Source: Pipra filicauda
Lineage: Eukaryota; Chordata; Aves; Passeriformes; Pipridae
Assembly: GCF_003945595.2 (NCBI RefSeq)
Contig: NW_024104448.1
Location: forward strand, 134,309 to 198,308
Direction of reading: 5' to 3'
Length of the DNA: 64,000 nt
The position numbers were made by a program, and so were the translations under genes. Of this stretch, positions 44,099 to 55,025 are shown in pieces (position 1 is the first letter of the stretch; every line of letters begins with the position of its first letter). The notes beneath the pieces were generated by a model that worked only from the letters and a program-made list of their open reading frames with translations, was not told where the DNA came from and did not search any database.

Positions 44099-46370
44099 AC
44101 ACTCTCTCCCTGCATTTATTTTGTGTCATTTCCTCTCAAAAACAAAATCTCCAAATTAGTTGTTTTGGCCATAATTTTAAAATCATTCCAGGAATAAAAA
44201 GGACTGTAAAACATACAGAATTCATTCCCATCAAATCATTATTAATTGGAACACTACTCCCTCATCGCTGTCCTTATTTTCCTTGGCTGGAAAACCTGAT
44301 GATCCCCACTGGCTATTTTTAGGGTGGTTTTCTTTCTCCCAGCTGAAACCTCCTGGGATATTCAGGGCTTATTTGGAGGTAAGCCCCTCTGAGGTATTTC
44401 CTCTCGTGCCAATTCTGTGGAATGAGGTAAATAAAGCAAGTGAAGACTTCATTCTACCCCCTTGCTTCGCAAACACCCTCCCAGTTTGTCCTTGGCAGCT
44501 CCATCCCTGCAACACTTGCACCTGACGCTTCAGCTCCGCTGGGAAAGGGACAGCAAGTGCAGAAGGAAGTTCACTGCTGTGCAGGGGCTCCCTGGGGAAC
44601 AGCACCTTCAGTGGTTTAGTCCATGGCCTTTGCTGGTGCTCTCCCTCCTGGACGCAGAGGATGACCCAGACATTGCTCTCTCCCTTGTTTCTCCCACACT
44701 TGCATACCCAGGTCTGCTCTTTTGGGCCCCCCCTCAGGGGCTGCATTTTGACAGCAGGATTCTCCCACTTTTCAGCAGACCAGGGATCATTTCCCAGGGT
44801 CCCCAGGAAATTTCTGCAGCTGACCCGTAACTAAGTGCAGAGCACAGGACACGGGAAGTACAAATTTCTCAGCACTCATCACCTGGAATTTTCCTTCTCC
44901 GCAGCACGCTCCCATTCCCGCTGTCTCTGGAGGTGCTCGCACGAGTCCTCCTTGTCCCAGCCCTGCCAAACTGACACACGCACAGGAGAAATCAACAGGT
45001 TTTACTTGCACAATTGCCGACCCTAACCCTTACCTGTCCTGCCCAGAGCTGAGGGAAATCTGACGGAATATTAATAAACCTTTGTTAAGAGCAGTCATCA
45101 ACCCTGACTTTCATGCTTTGCAGGACTTTGTAGGGAATAGACCCAAATTCAAATCCTACCTCTAACTTTCCAATAGGTTTTGTCAGAGAGATTCTGGACA
45201 GCAACTCCTACGACGGAAAGAAAAAACTGCATAAGGAGTAACAGAAGGTTTGCCATGAAGAACAGAAGTTCCTGTCCTCCCTCATCAGGCTGGGACTGTA
45301 AGGCCCAGTCTTTGCCATCAAGAGACAATAGTGTTGTCATTAAGACTTAAACCTCTCCCACATGGTTATATCTCAGAACTGGGCCAGCACTGAGCTACTC
45401 CCATGTGCCTGCAGCGCTTTGGGGAAGGGCAAGGCAACCTCCCACTTATGCTTGAAAACATTCAAGAGAATTTTGGCCCAGGACAAACTCAATCACCTCC
45501 ATCGCTGCTCCATCCCACATCTGGGGGAATATTCATACAGTTTAGAAATACTCCCTTTCCCTGCTTCTCAGTCCATCCTTACACATCCGTGGAACACGTT
45601 TACTTCACCCTTTGTTCCCAACAACAACTCTCCAGCTCAAATCCCAGCTCCCACAGACACAAACTAAACACACCTAAGGCAATGGTTCCATCAGCACCTG
45701 GAATTCTGAGCTCCTTGTTCCCTGCATTGCTCATCCCAACACTCACAGCAACCTCACCTCAGCCCACAGGCTCTCTGTCCTCAGAGGGAAACACAACCCA
45801 GTGGGACACAGCTCTGGCACCACATTTCCTCTCATTCCTGGTGTCCTGCAAACCCACAGGGAAATCCAATCCCTCAGACTCTGCATCCCTGGACACGAGG
45901 GTAACTGGAGTTTGACCCGGATCCTGGCGCCCTGGACAAGTGTGTTCCCACGAGCACAAGCCCGTGGCTCCATCCAGCCCATCCATCCCTCCTTTCCCTC
46001 CAGGGAGTCCCAAACCCTCCCACGGCTCCCCTGCGTCTGTCCCACGGCCCAGCCCAGCTCCAGGCTCTCCCCCAGCGCTGTGTCAACTCCATCCCTGGCA
46101 GAGCTGCAAACACTCCCCGAGCTTGGCCCCCCAGCCTCCTGAACCCCCACACCAATGCTCAGACTCACCAACAGGGACTGACCTGCCCCTCTCAGCACAG
46201 CCCAACCCCACAGCTCTATGACCCCACATTCACCTGGCCCTTTGCCCCTTCCCTTCCTCTTGACCCTTCCCAGCACACATGGCAAAGACCAGCCTGGAGT
46301 GGGAAACAGAGCCATTTCCCAGAGAGCTAATGCCAACAGCCAGGAGAAGAGAAATGTGTCCCTCTGACTT
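44099..46370. other. no gene recognised
   Basis: Unique sequence. Frames on both strands up to about 170 codons have no domain or splice support. Confidence 0.3.
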
Positions 46371-46372
46371 AC

Positions 46373-46497
46373 CCCACCCCACGGGCAGGACCAGGTGCCC
46401 CCAGTGCTGGTCAGCGGGGCTGGAGCCTGTTGCCTTTGGCTGCTCACACCCCAACGCATTTGGCATCGCTGGACCCAAGTCAATGATTTTTCCTGTC
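46373..46497 (-). ncRNA. candidate exon of a minus-strand transcript
   Basis: The minus strand has TCTCTTTCAG|GACAGG at 46498/46497 and TGGG|GTAAGT at 46373/46372, which bound a 125-nt exon. Two frames are open across it, but neither reads as a known protein. With the first-exon donor at 47801 it could be exon 2 of a transcript from the island at 47.8-48.4 kb. Both splice sites are by eye only and the coding status is unknown. Confidence 0.35.
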
Positions 46498-46499
46498 CT

Positions 46500-47690
46500 G
46501 AAAGAGAGGAGCACAAGAAAATTACGTGCACTGCGGAAGTCAAAGACTCCTGGCTTCCACCTTTCTGTTCTGATTACTCACTAGAGGGGTTTCTTCCCTA
46601 AAACCTGCTCTTACCTATGAAAAGCTGAGCAATTCACAGAGTTGCTGTTTGTATCCCAGCTTCCCAAAGGATTTCTTTCTCCCGGCAGCAGCAGCACTTC
46701 ATGCTCCACAGGAAGCCCTAAGTGAGGCTGGGAATTGACAGAGAACAAGCCAAAAGCATTAACTCAGCACCAGAACACTAAACAATAAAGCAATTTAGAG
46801 TCACCTTTGTCTCATCCCCCCACGCAGGCAGAGGCTTTGGGATTCCAGGGCAAACCCAGAGATCACCAGAGAGCAGCAGCCCCTCAGTCCCACCACGGCC
46901 TCCCCTGGGGTCCCCCGGCCGGGAACCGGCCTACCCAGCCCCTGCTGTGCTGTGCAGCACAGCACGTGGGGGGATGACTTTTGGGATCCCTCCCCGGCCA
47001 CTGCAGAGCAATGCAGGCATTGGGGCCAAGACCTGCCCAGCCCCCAGGCACTGCAGACAGTTCAGCCCCAGTAGCAGTGGGATCTTCTGCCTCTTGCTCC
47101 CCTCTTATTGAGAACTGAACGGTAAGGAACAAGCTCTGAGCAGACAGTGTGGCACCAGCACTAGGCACAATCAACACCAAGCAGCTTGGCTGGGCAAAGG
47201 CTGGCAGAGGCTTGGCAGAGGCCTGGGCCTTCCTAGTCCAGGCTCTGGGCTTCCACTGCAATTATCCTGTCCTGGGAAGTGCTAAAACACAGACTGCCCA
47301 GTGAGACGTGTCCTGAAAGAGAAATCAATTCCAACTACAGAAAATCTCAGTGCCACACTTCGAAACTCTTCAGCAAGGCCCCTGGCAAAGCCAAGATGAG
47401 GTATGATTACCTGGAGTCCCAGGGAACTGAGGGGAAGCTCGGGAACGAGCAAAGAGCAAACAGCTTCGGCTGCTTCTCACTCCAGGCCCTACAGCAAGCG
47501 TAGTTTCCCTGGGATTTCATGTCCCTTGTGTCTCTTCCGAGCCCAACGGGTGAACAAACGGGTACTCCACGATACACTTCCTCTGTACCTGAGTCAGCAC
47601 AGACCCCCCCCGAGGAACTGGAATCCCAGGGCACATATGAACACGGTCTTCCCGCCTGCCGCTCTCTCCGCACGTTCTCCTTCCAGCGGG
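46500..47690. other. no gene recognised; probable intron
   Basis: Lies between the candidate exon and the CpG island. Nothing specific was found. Confidence 0.3.
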
Positions 47691-47699
47691 ATGCAGATG

Positions 47700-48240
47700 C
47701 GGCTCCCCAGAGGCAAGAAAACTGCCTGTTGTCCCCAGGGGACTTCTTCTGCCAGGGGAGAGGCAGAAGAGCGGCCGCGTCCCCGCCGGGCCCTGCTTAC
47801 CCCAGGGCTCCTGCAGAGCCTGACGTTGTATCTGCCGCCCTGTGCCGTTTCCGGGGGGGGAACCGCCGCAGCCCCGACAGCATCGCCACGGCACCGCGGG
47901 ACCGAGCGGGGCGGGAGCAGAGCGGGACGGGAAAAGGACGGGGCGGGAGAGTACGGGATAGGGGCGCCGAGCGCGGCCGCGGAGCCTCCTCAGCGTCGGG
48001 CCCGCGCTCTGCCAGGGATCTTCGCGCCTGAGCCGCGTCCCCGACTGGGGCTGCCCGAGCCGGTGCCTGCCGCCGCCCGAGAACCCGCCGCCGCCGCCCG
48101 AGAACCTGCCGCCCGCGCCCGGCGCCAGCGAGCGCCCCACCCTGTCCCCACAGTGGGAAGCACCGCGCCAAGACGGCGCTACGAGCACGGGGTGGGGTCG
48201 GGGACGGGGTGGAGCTCAGGCAAGCGGAGGCACGCCTCTC
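47700..48240 (-). promoter_or_regulatory. CpG island with minus-strand first-exon donor
   Basis: A dense CpG block. On the minus strand CCTGGG|GTAAGC at 47801/47800 is a donor, and the YY1-type motifs just upstream read AAGATGGCG on the minus strand, the usual orientation near a start site. A minus-strand first exon from about 48.3 kb down to 47801 is therefore the best guess. The gene is not identified. Confidence 0.5.
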
Positions 48241-48260
48241 TAAGGCGAGGGGGCCTCGTC

Positions 48261-48445
48261 CGCCATTTTTGGTGTGGCCTTGGAGGACTTCCGGTCCGGG
48301 CAGCGACATCTTTAGTGTGGCCTTAGAGAACTTGCCAAAGAGCGCCATCTTTAGTATGGCATTGGAGGACTTCTGGTCCGGGGGGCGCCATCTTTTGTAC
48401 GGCACTGGAGGACTTTCGCTCAGGGGACTGCCCTGACTTCCGGTC
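48261..48445. promoter_or_regulatory. tandem array of YY1-like + ETS-like units (~42 bp)
   Basis: Four units begin CGCCATTTTT (48261), CGACATCTTT (48304), CGCCATCTTT (48343) and CGCCATCTTTT (48386), with steps of 43, 39 and 43. Each is followed by a GGAGGACTTCCGG-type block (48287, 48330, 48369, 48412; the second to fourth are degenerate), and a last ACTTCCGG lies at 48436. The cores match YY1 (AAGATGGCG, minus strand) and ETS/GABP (ACTTCCGG) sites. Confidence 0.75.
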
Positions 48446-48790
48446 CCCGATTTTACCCTCAGAATGTCCCTCACTAATTTCCGCGGCTTTATCTCAAAAT
48501 GTTCATTTTATTCCCCCCCCGGGAGAGACGGGAGATCATAGGTCCCGGCGAGCCCTGGGAACAGGCCAGGCCCTATCGCGGCCGCTCCTTCCCCGCTCGG
48601 TGCCGGCCCGGCCGCCCTCCCCGCGGGCTCCGCTGGGCCGCTGCCTGCTTGCCGTTCTCCGCTGCCCTTCCCCTCGGTGCGCGCGCGACCTGAGGGACTT
48701 AAGGACAGCCGCGGCAGGCACTGCGCAGGTCCCTTCGCTATAGTGCTGCCCCTGTATCAGCAGGCAGCACTGCAGAGTCATCAAAGTCAC

Positions 48791-49066
48791 TGCGCATGCG
48801 TCATCTGTACAGGGCCGCCCTTAGTGACCACGTGACCGAGGGCGTCTTGCAAATGACAGCGCATGCGCGAAAGCCACTGCCTTGCCTTCTCTCACAACGT
48901 GATTCATTGGATCCTTTTGTTACTGAGCATGCGCCAAATCATCGCCATTTTGCCCTTTCTTATCACGTGACACTCGGCTTTGGTGGAGCAAGTGCGCATG
49001 CGTACCACTCTGCTGCAGTACCGCTTTTAGTCACAAGGTGTCACGCGCGAGTCATCGCGCACGCGC
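48791..49066. promoter_or_regulatory. tandem array of NRF1-like + E-box units (~67 bp)
   Basis: Five NRF1-type palindromes (GCGCATGCGC or one or two changes) begin near 48792, 48859, 48927, 48994 and 49057. Between them CACGTGA-type E-boxes lie at 48829, 48897 (AACGTGA), 48964 and 49035 (AAGGTGT), with the same 67-71-bp step. Sequence between motifs is more diverged than the motifs. Confidence 0.75.
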
Positions 49067-49146
49067 AGTACCCCGAGGTCACCACCAGGCGGCAGCAGCA
49101 GCGATTCCCGTCCGTTCCTTTTAATATTCTTTATTTTTTTATTATA

Positions 49147-50148
49147 AAGCTGCTATGCTGATGACGCCGCCCTTGTTGCCCACACAGAAGCAGTTCTTCA
49201 GCGTTTAACATCCTGCTTTGCAGATGCTGCTGAGCTCTTTGGGCTGGAAGTCAGCTTAAAGAAGACAGAAGTTCTCTATCAACCTGCACCTCAGGAAATC
49301 CCCCATCATCCCCACATCACCATTGGCCAATCAGAGCTCAAATCAGTCCAGCAGTTTAATTACCTAGGCAGCCTCATCTCCTCGGATGGTAAGACTGACG
49401 CAGAGATAGACAACAGGTTAGCAAAGGCATATAGTGCTTTTGGAAAACTCCATAAAAGAGTATGGCATAATAAACACTTGAGGAAAAGTAGAGAGATCAG
49501 TGTTTACAGAGCCATAGTTCTGTCTACTCTCTTATATGGTTCTGAATCATGGGTCGTCTACCGCCACCACCTGCGACTCCTCAAACGCTTCCATCAACGC
49601 TGCCTCCGAACAATCCTAAACATCCACTGGTCAGATTATGTGACCAACACATCTGTTCTAGAACAAGCAGCAGTCACAGGCATTGAGGCCATGTTGCTGA
49701 GAACACAGCTGTGCTGGGCAGGGCACGTCTCCAGGATGAAGGACCAACCACCACCTCCCTAAGATCTTGCTTTATGGTGAACTTGCCACCGGCTGCCGCA
49801 TGAGAGGAGCCCCGAAGAGAAGATACAAGGACTCCCTGAAACAACATCTCAGCCTTGGCCATATTGATCACCATAACTGGTCTACTCTGGCCTCCAATCG
49901 GGAGGCCTGGAGACACACCATCTATAACACTGCTGTCTCCTTTGAGAACACACGCAGGATCACCCTTGAGGAGAAAAGACATTGCAGAAAGAATTGTGTC
50001 TTGCAGAATTTACCACCTAAGGAGTCTTTCTGCTGTGCCTTTTGCAATCGGATATGTCTATCTCGTATTGGCCTTTTTAGCCACCAGTGAGCTTGTAATA
50101 AATGTGGATAGAGCCTTCCTAAATCTCTGTTTGCGAAGCCTGGCCATG
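49147..50148 (+). mobile_element. RTE-like non-LTR retrotransposon, 3' end, copy 1
   Basis: A 1.0-kb insertion flanked by the 14-bp duplication ATTTTTTTATTATA (49133-49146 and 50149-50162). It starts at the YADD box of the reverse transcriptase (YADDAALVAHTEAVLQR), continues through FNYLGSLISSDG and LLYGSESW, and runs to a C-terminal finger-like CNRICLSRIG...H. Small insertions break the frame near 49745. It ends CTGGCCATGAT. The domain order matches the 3' end of RTE-clade LINEs; the exact family was not determined. Confidence 0.85.
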
Positions 50149-50162
50149 ATTTTTTTATTATA

Positions 50163-50340
50163 TATATTTTTCAATTCTGTTATTTTATTTTATTTCCTAT
50201 CTTTTATTTCATTTTTTCTTTTGTTTTTATTTTTTAATTTCTTTTATTTTTTTTTTAGTTGTATTTATTTTTATTTTACTTTTTTGGGTGGGGATTTTTG
50301 GGTTTTTTACTCTTTTCTTTAAAAGCTTTGTGAGGTGATC
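50163..50340. repeat. T-rich low complexity
   Basis: Runs of T with TTTTATTTC units, where copy 1 of the retrotransposon inserted. Confidence 0.7.
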
Positions 50341-50526
50341 AGGCCCCCCTATGCTGTGTCATGAGAGGGGCAGAAAGCGAGGGTCCCCAGGACCCCCATA
50401 ATGCAGGGTGGGGACATTATTGGTGTCCCCTCTGGAACCCCTCCCTATTTTGCGGATCCCTACCCACTTTTGGGCGGGTTCTCTGACGTTTTAGGGCCCC
50501 TCCCTGTCCTTTTTGGGGGTCCCCAC
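50341..50526. repeat. ~30-bp minisatellite, left part
   Basis: Units of TTTTGGGGGTCCCC...CACTTTTGGG type. The array resumes at 51757 after the LTR insertion. Confidence 0.6.
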
Positions 50527-51751
50527 TGTCTTAGTTTAACAAGATTACAATTTAGAAATTAAGACGCTTAGGTGGAAGTGTGGAAAAGGAAAATAACAGT
50601 TTTTTATTAACAAAATCTGAATAAACAACAAATGGTGCAACCAAAAACTTTCAGAAGAAACAAAACAAAGTCCCAGTTCCTCAGGTGGAGGGGAGAAACC
50701 CGCCGCAACCCGGGGAGGGGCTGGGGAAAGGCAGGACTGTCGCGGCAGTTCAACAGCCGCTCAGAGCCACGTGTGCTCGCAGCCAGCAATGAAGAAGTCT
50801 CTTTTTTCCCACAGGCAGTCCCAAAGGCAGAATACCTCGCTCTGAGATTGGTCGGTCTCTCTCTCTCTCTCCGTCGTTCTCCGCGAGGTGTCCCATGGGG
50901 AAAAAAACTTCCTGTCAGGAAAAGGATGTGGCCGAAACCGGGCTCCCCGCTCTGTGCGGTCTGTATCATCATCATGGCTAGGCTTCGCGAACGAAGATTT
51001 GGGAAGGCTCTGTCCACATTTGCTGCAGGCACGCTGGTGGCTTATGAGGCCAATACGTGACAGACAAATCCGATTGCAAAAGGCACAGCAGAAAGACTCC
51101 TTAGATGGTGTATTCTGCAATACACGGTTCTTTCTGCGTTGCCTTTTTTCCTCGAGGGTGATCCTGCGTGTGTTCTCAAAGGAGACAGCTGCGTTATAGA
51201 TGGTGTGTCTCCAGGCCTCCCGATTTGAGGCCAGAGTAGACCAGTTATGGTGATCAATATGGCCAAGGCTGAGATGTTGTTTCAGGGAGTCCTTGTATCT
51301 TTTCTTCGGGGCTCCTCTCATGCTGCAGCCAGTGGCAAGTTCACCGTAAAGCAAGATCTTAGGGAGGCGGTGGTCCTTCATCCTGGAGACATGACCTGTC
51401 CAACGCAGCTGTGTTCTCATCAGCATGGCCTCGATACTTGTGATAGCTGCTTGCTCTAGAACAGATGTATTGGTCACATAGTCTGACCAGTGGATGTTTA
51501 GAATTGTACGGTCTGCAGATTAAAATGTGCGGTCTGCAGATCAAACCCAAAAGCCCCCGAACAAAAAAACTCGCCAGCTAACCCCACGGCAACCCTATTT
51601 CCCGAGAGAGCTCCCCCCACCCCGCTGCCCAGCGCTTGCGGCTTCACTCCGTCCCCCCCCCATCCCGGAAGAAACGGATCGCGGGGGGGGGGGGGGGGGG
51701 GAGGGGGAGCATTGGGAAAAAATTCCAAAATCTCTTTTCAAACCTATGACA
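50527..51751 (-). mobile_element. solo LTR, family 3, copy B, with target duplication
   Basis: On the minus strand it runs from TGTCATAGGTTTG to TTAAACTAAGACA, flanked by CCCAC at 50522-50526 and 51752-51756. It is the reverse-oriented sister of the LTR at 23829-24511. A 562-bp retrotransposon piece interrupts it at 50964-51525, so the LTR itself is about 650 bp. Confidence 0.92.
50964..51525 (-). mobile_element. RTE-like retrotransposon, 3' end, copy 2, nested in the LTR
   Basis: Flanked by the 11-bp duplication TGTGCGGTCTG (50953-50963 and 51526-51536), part of the LTR. On the minus strand it reads VTNTSVLEQAAITSIEAM through AGHVSRM-type and LLYGELATG blocks (seen as TGHVSRMKDH here) to CNRICLSRIGLISHQRAC, without a stop, and ends with GCC ATGATGATGATAC. 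The frame is uninterrupted, unlike copy 1, which suggests a younger insertion or a less damaged source. Confidence 0.88.
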
Positions 51752-51756
51752 CCCAC

Positions 51757-52005
51757 CCATGTTTTGTTGTCCCCTCTCCCACTTCTGGGGCTCCCGCCTC
51801 CTTTTTCTGGGGGTCCTCATCCACTTTTGTGGTCCCCACCTATTTTTAGGGCTTCTCCTCCAATTTTTCAGGCCTTAGGGGTATTCCCCCCATTTTGGGG
51901 GTCCCCCCTCCAATTTTTGGGTTCCCACTCCCATTTTAGGAGTGACCTCCAATTTAGGGTTTGGAGGGCATGGGGAGAGAGTAAAGGGGGTCCCCAAAAA
52001 AAGGT
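51757..52005. repeat. ~30-bp minisatellite, right part
   Basis: Continues the units seen at 50341-50526: TTTTTGGGGGTCCCCCCTCC and CACTCCCATTTTAGG. The LTR insertion split one array. Confidence 0.65.
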
Positions 52006-52195
52006 TTTTCCTCTTTTATTTCAATTTTAATTTTATTTCCTTTTTAGTTTTCTTGGGTTTAATTTTTTTAAATTTTCTTTATTTTCTTTAAATTATTTTT
52101 TATTTTCTTTTATTTTTTAATTATTTTTCTTTTTTTAATTATTTTTAATTTTCTTTTTCTCTTTGTTTGTTTCGGTTTTATTTTTAAGTAAAAGT
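52006..52195. repeat. T-rich low complexity
   Basis: TTTTATTTTCTTT-type sequence. Confidence 0.8.
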
Positions 52196-53200
52196 CCCCC
52201 GCAACTGCTGCTCCTGACAAATCCCTAAGTATGGGAGGGAAGCATGGCAGGAAGCTCACTGCTGGAACCAGCCAGGAATTTTCCCTGTGATTTTAGCTAT
52301 TAAAAAGGGGACTTTTACTTCCACATGGAACAGGCTAGGCAAATGTTATCATTAGAGGGAACTAAATCTCTTCAAGAAAGAGGTTTTCTCCTGTGCAAAT
52401 CATTCCTTGGGCAGGAACTGAACTTGGGAGATCAGTTGGTCTTGCCCCAGAGAGCCTCCTTCCCATCAGCATTAGTGACCTGACCTGTGCCCACCACTCA
52501 CTATTCACCCAACAAAAATCAACAGCAAATGTTTGTTTGTTGGTAAGAACTTGAAATAACTTTGAAACAAAAGACATCAGCTTTTCCTTTTTTCAACTTT
52601 CTTTAAGATATTGGCATTGCCTCTCTGGCCGTGTACTGAGTTCTCCCTGTGACGGATTGTCAGGCCTTACCAGCTGCAAGGCCAGGAAACTGGAGAGAAG
52701 TATTCATCAGATGGCAGCAGAGTTTCCTCAAGCCTTTGCCCTTTTTTCTGCCTTTTGCTGATAGATCTTGGCCAAGGGACAATGCCAGAATCCTTCACTT
52801 TGGCAATAGTGGGCTTAGCACCATCCCTCAAGCCCATCCAGGGCAGGCTCCTGCCCATTGCCCCCTGGCCACAGGTGGATGTGGGAGTGACGGGGGTGTA
52901 GGGAATGCTGAGAGTTTTTCCCCTACCTCTGGCAATTGGGCCATTAAAAAGACTAATTGACCTCTTCCCCAGCAGGGAAACATTTCAGCAAGAGGTGCCA
53001 AAAAGAACTGGAGTTTCTGGACAACAAAATCCGCAAGTAGCCAACTTAAAATGCCCCCCAGACTGTCACCGGTCCAAATTCCTTGGACTGGTCGCCTTGG
53101 CCAGGAGTGTCCAGTCCTGCTGGGAATGCCTTGGCCCGTGATGCATTGTCCATTTTAGGCTGTGAAAGACCCACCTCGGTGACCCCACAGTGGGTCCCCG
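52196..53200. other. no gene recognised
   Basis: Unique sequence. Short open frames have no domain. Confidence 0.3.
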
Positions 53201-53205
53201 CAAAT

Positions 53206-53655
53206 TTAAGAGTATCAACTGAAGGAAACCCAACCTTTTTCATGATTTTATGGGTATCAATTGACAGGGAATCCCCATTTTCCATTATTTTCTGGTTGCA
53301 ATGGAAGGGTAAAACCTTTACGATGCCATTTTATGGGTTTGAAATTGAGGGCAAACCCCCCCTTTTCATCACTGTAAGGTTTAAATTGAGGGTGAATCCC
53401 TGTTGTCCCTTATACAGAAGACTTGAAACTGAGGGGAAATCCCCCTTTTTCAATCATTTGAGGTAATTAAAATGAGGGAAAGCCCTCTTACTCCAATATT
53501 TTAGGGGTTTAAATTGAGGGGAGAACCCACTTATTTGTCATTTTATTGCTTTAATTTGAGGTAACACCCCCCCCACTCCCTTTCTCCTCATTTTAAGGTT
53601 TAAATTGAAGAAAACTCCTAATTTTTGATCATTTTAAGGGTTTGAATTGGGAGGT
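53206..53655. repeat. ~55-65-bp minisatellite
   Basis: About seven or eight diverged units with the core TTTAAATTGAGGGGAAACCCCC then TTTTCATCATTTTA. Indels blur the period. Confidence 0.7.
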
Positions 53656-53679
53656 TCCTCTCCATTTCAGGCCACTTCC

Positions 53680-55025
53680 TGAAACACCTTTTGTCTGCAA
53701 GTAACTGGATTTGTCTGTGAGAAAATTTGTCTGGGACAAAATCTGCCAGGACAGAAAGGTCTTGCTGCCCACAGAGTGCCCTTGGAGACCCATGATCTGC
53801 ACCTGAGAGCCTCAGGCTCCATGCTTTCTTTCCTGGGGAAAGGGCTGTTGTTTGCTGGCAGGTACCCAGCTCCAAAATTGCCAGTCTGCCTCCCAAAATT
53901 GAATACGGACAAAAAGGGGCCAGGACAGAAAGGTCTTGCTGCCCTTGTGTTACGATCTGGCTATTAAAAATTATTAGAAATGCCTGTGCCTGAATTAAGG
54001 TGCAAATGATACCATATGCCAAAATCATCAGTATGGATTTTATTTAACAGTAAAGGCAGAGAAAGAGACATAGAAAGAAACAGGAAAAAGGAGTGGGGGG
54101 AAGAGAGTGACAGAGGGAGATTAAAATAGAAAATTTATCACCACTCCATGGAACCCGATGGCATCCCATGGAGTCCTGTTCTTCTGGTCTTAGTGGGGAG
54201 GGCCTAGCAAAACATGGAGTGCAGTGGATTAATACATGTCCAGGAGATGCCTAGGCACCTGCCCTGGGAGGGAGGAAGCTTTGCAGTCTCTTGCGACAGG
54301 CTCTGGATTTGTTGCATCACGTGCAGTTCTGTAGTGGAGGAAGACCTCAGGAATGAGACATGGGGGTCTTTGGGGGTCTTTAATGGTTTATGACCCCTGC
54401 TCAACTGCCTATTACGTGAATGTCCCGTGTATATGTGGTCTTCCTGGAGCAAGGAGGGGATTACTCCTGCTGGGTGTAGAAGGATTTTGCCATCACACCC
54501 CCAAAACCCTTCTCTTCCACCACCCGATGAGCCTTGTTTACTTCTCCTCAGACCTGAGATGATTAGACAATAGCCTTACCTGAAGTCCCTGTCACAGTCC
54601 AAATTCCAGTCAGGAAGGTCATTTAGGAGGGGGGCGCTTCAGTGGTCGCAGACAGGCAGTTGCTTCCTTACAGTTTGCCAAGAAATCTTTCTATGATTTT
54701 GAGAGTGTTTAAGCCATTTCAGTCTGTCACGCTGTGGAGTGCCCTGGAAGGCCCATCATCTGCACCTGAGAGCCTGAGGCTCCAGGCTTTCTTTCATAGG
54801 GGAAAGGGCTGTTGTCTGCAGGCAGGAGCCCAGCTCCAAAATTGCCAGGCCACCTCCCCAAATTGAATATGGACAAAGATTTCTCCCAGACAGAAGGGGC
54901 CAGGACAGAAAGGTCTTGCTGCCCACGGAGTGCCCTGGGAGGCCCATCATCTGCACCTGAGAGCTCGAGGCTCCAGGCTTTCTTTCCTGGGGGGAAAGGG
55001 CTGCTGTTCACTTGCGGGAGCCCAG
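53680..55025. repeat. ~190-bp satellite, second locus (split by an LTR)
   Basis: Same family as 6340-8530: CTTTCTTTCCTGGGG, GGGCTGTTGTTTGC, CTCCAAAATTGCCAG and GGTCTTGCTGCCC. Landmarks at 54787 and 54977 are 190 bp apart. It is interrupted at 53948-54729. Confidence 0.85.
53948..54729 (-). mobile_element. solo LTR, family 6, inserted in the satellite
   Basis: The minus strand runs from TGACAGACTGAAATGG to CAGATCGTAACA, with AATAAA near 54045, close to the 3' end as expected. Satellite sequence lies directly on both sides. A clean target duplication was not found, so the ends are uncertain by some bases. Confidence 0.65.

Noticed and set aside
47403..48326. A 307-codon plus-strand frame
   Set aside because: It crosses ordinary sequence into the CpG island and the motif array, has no domain, and opposes the splice and YY1 evidence.
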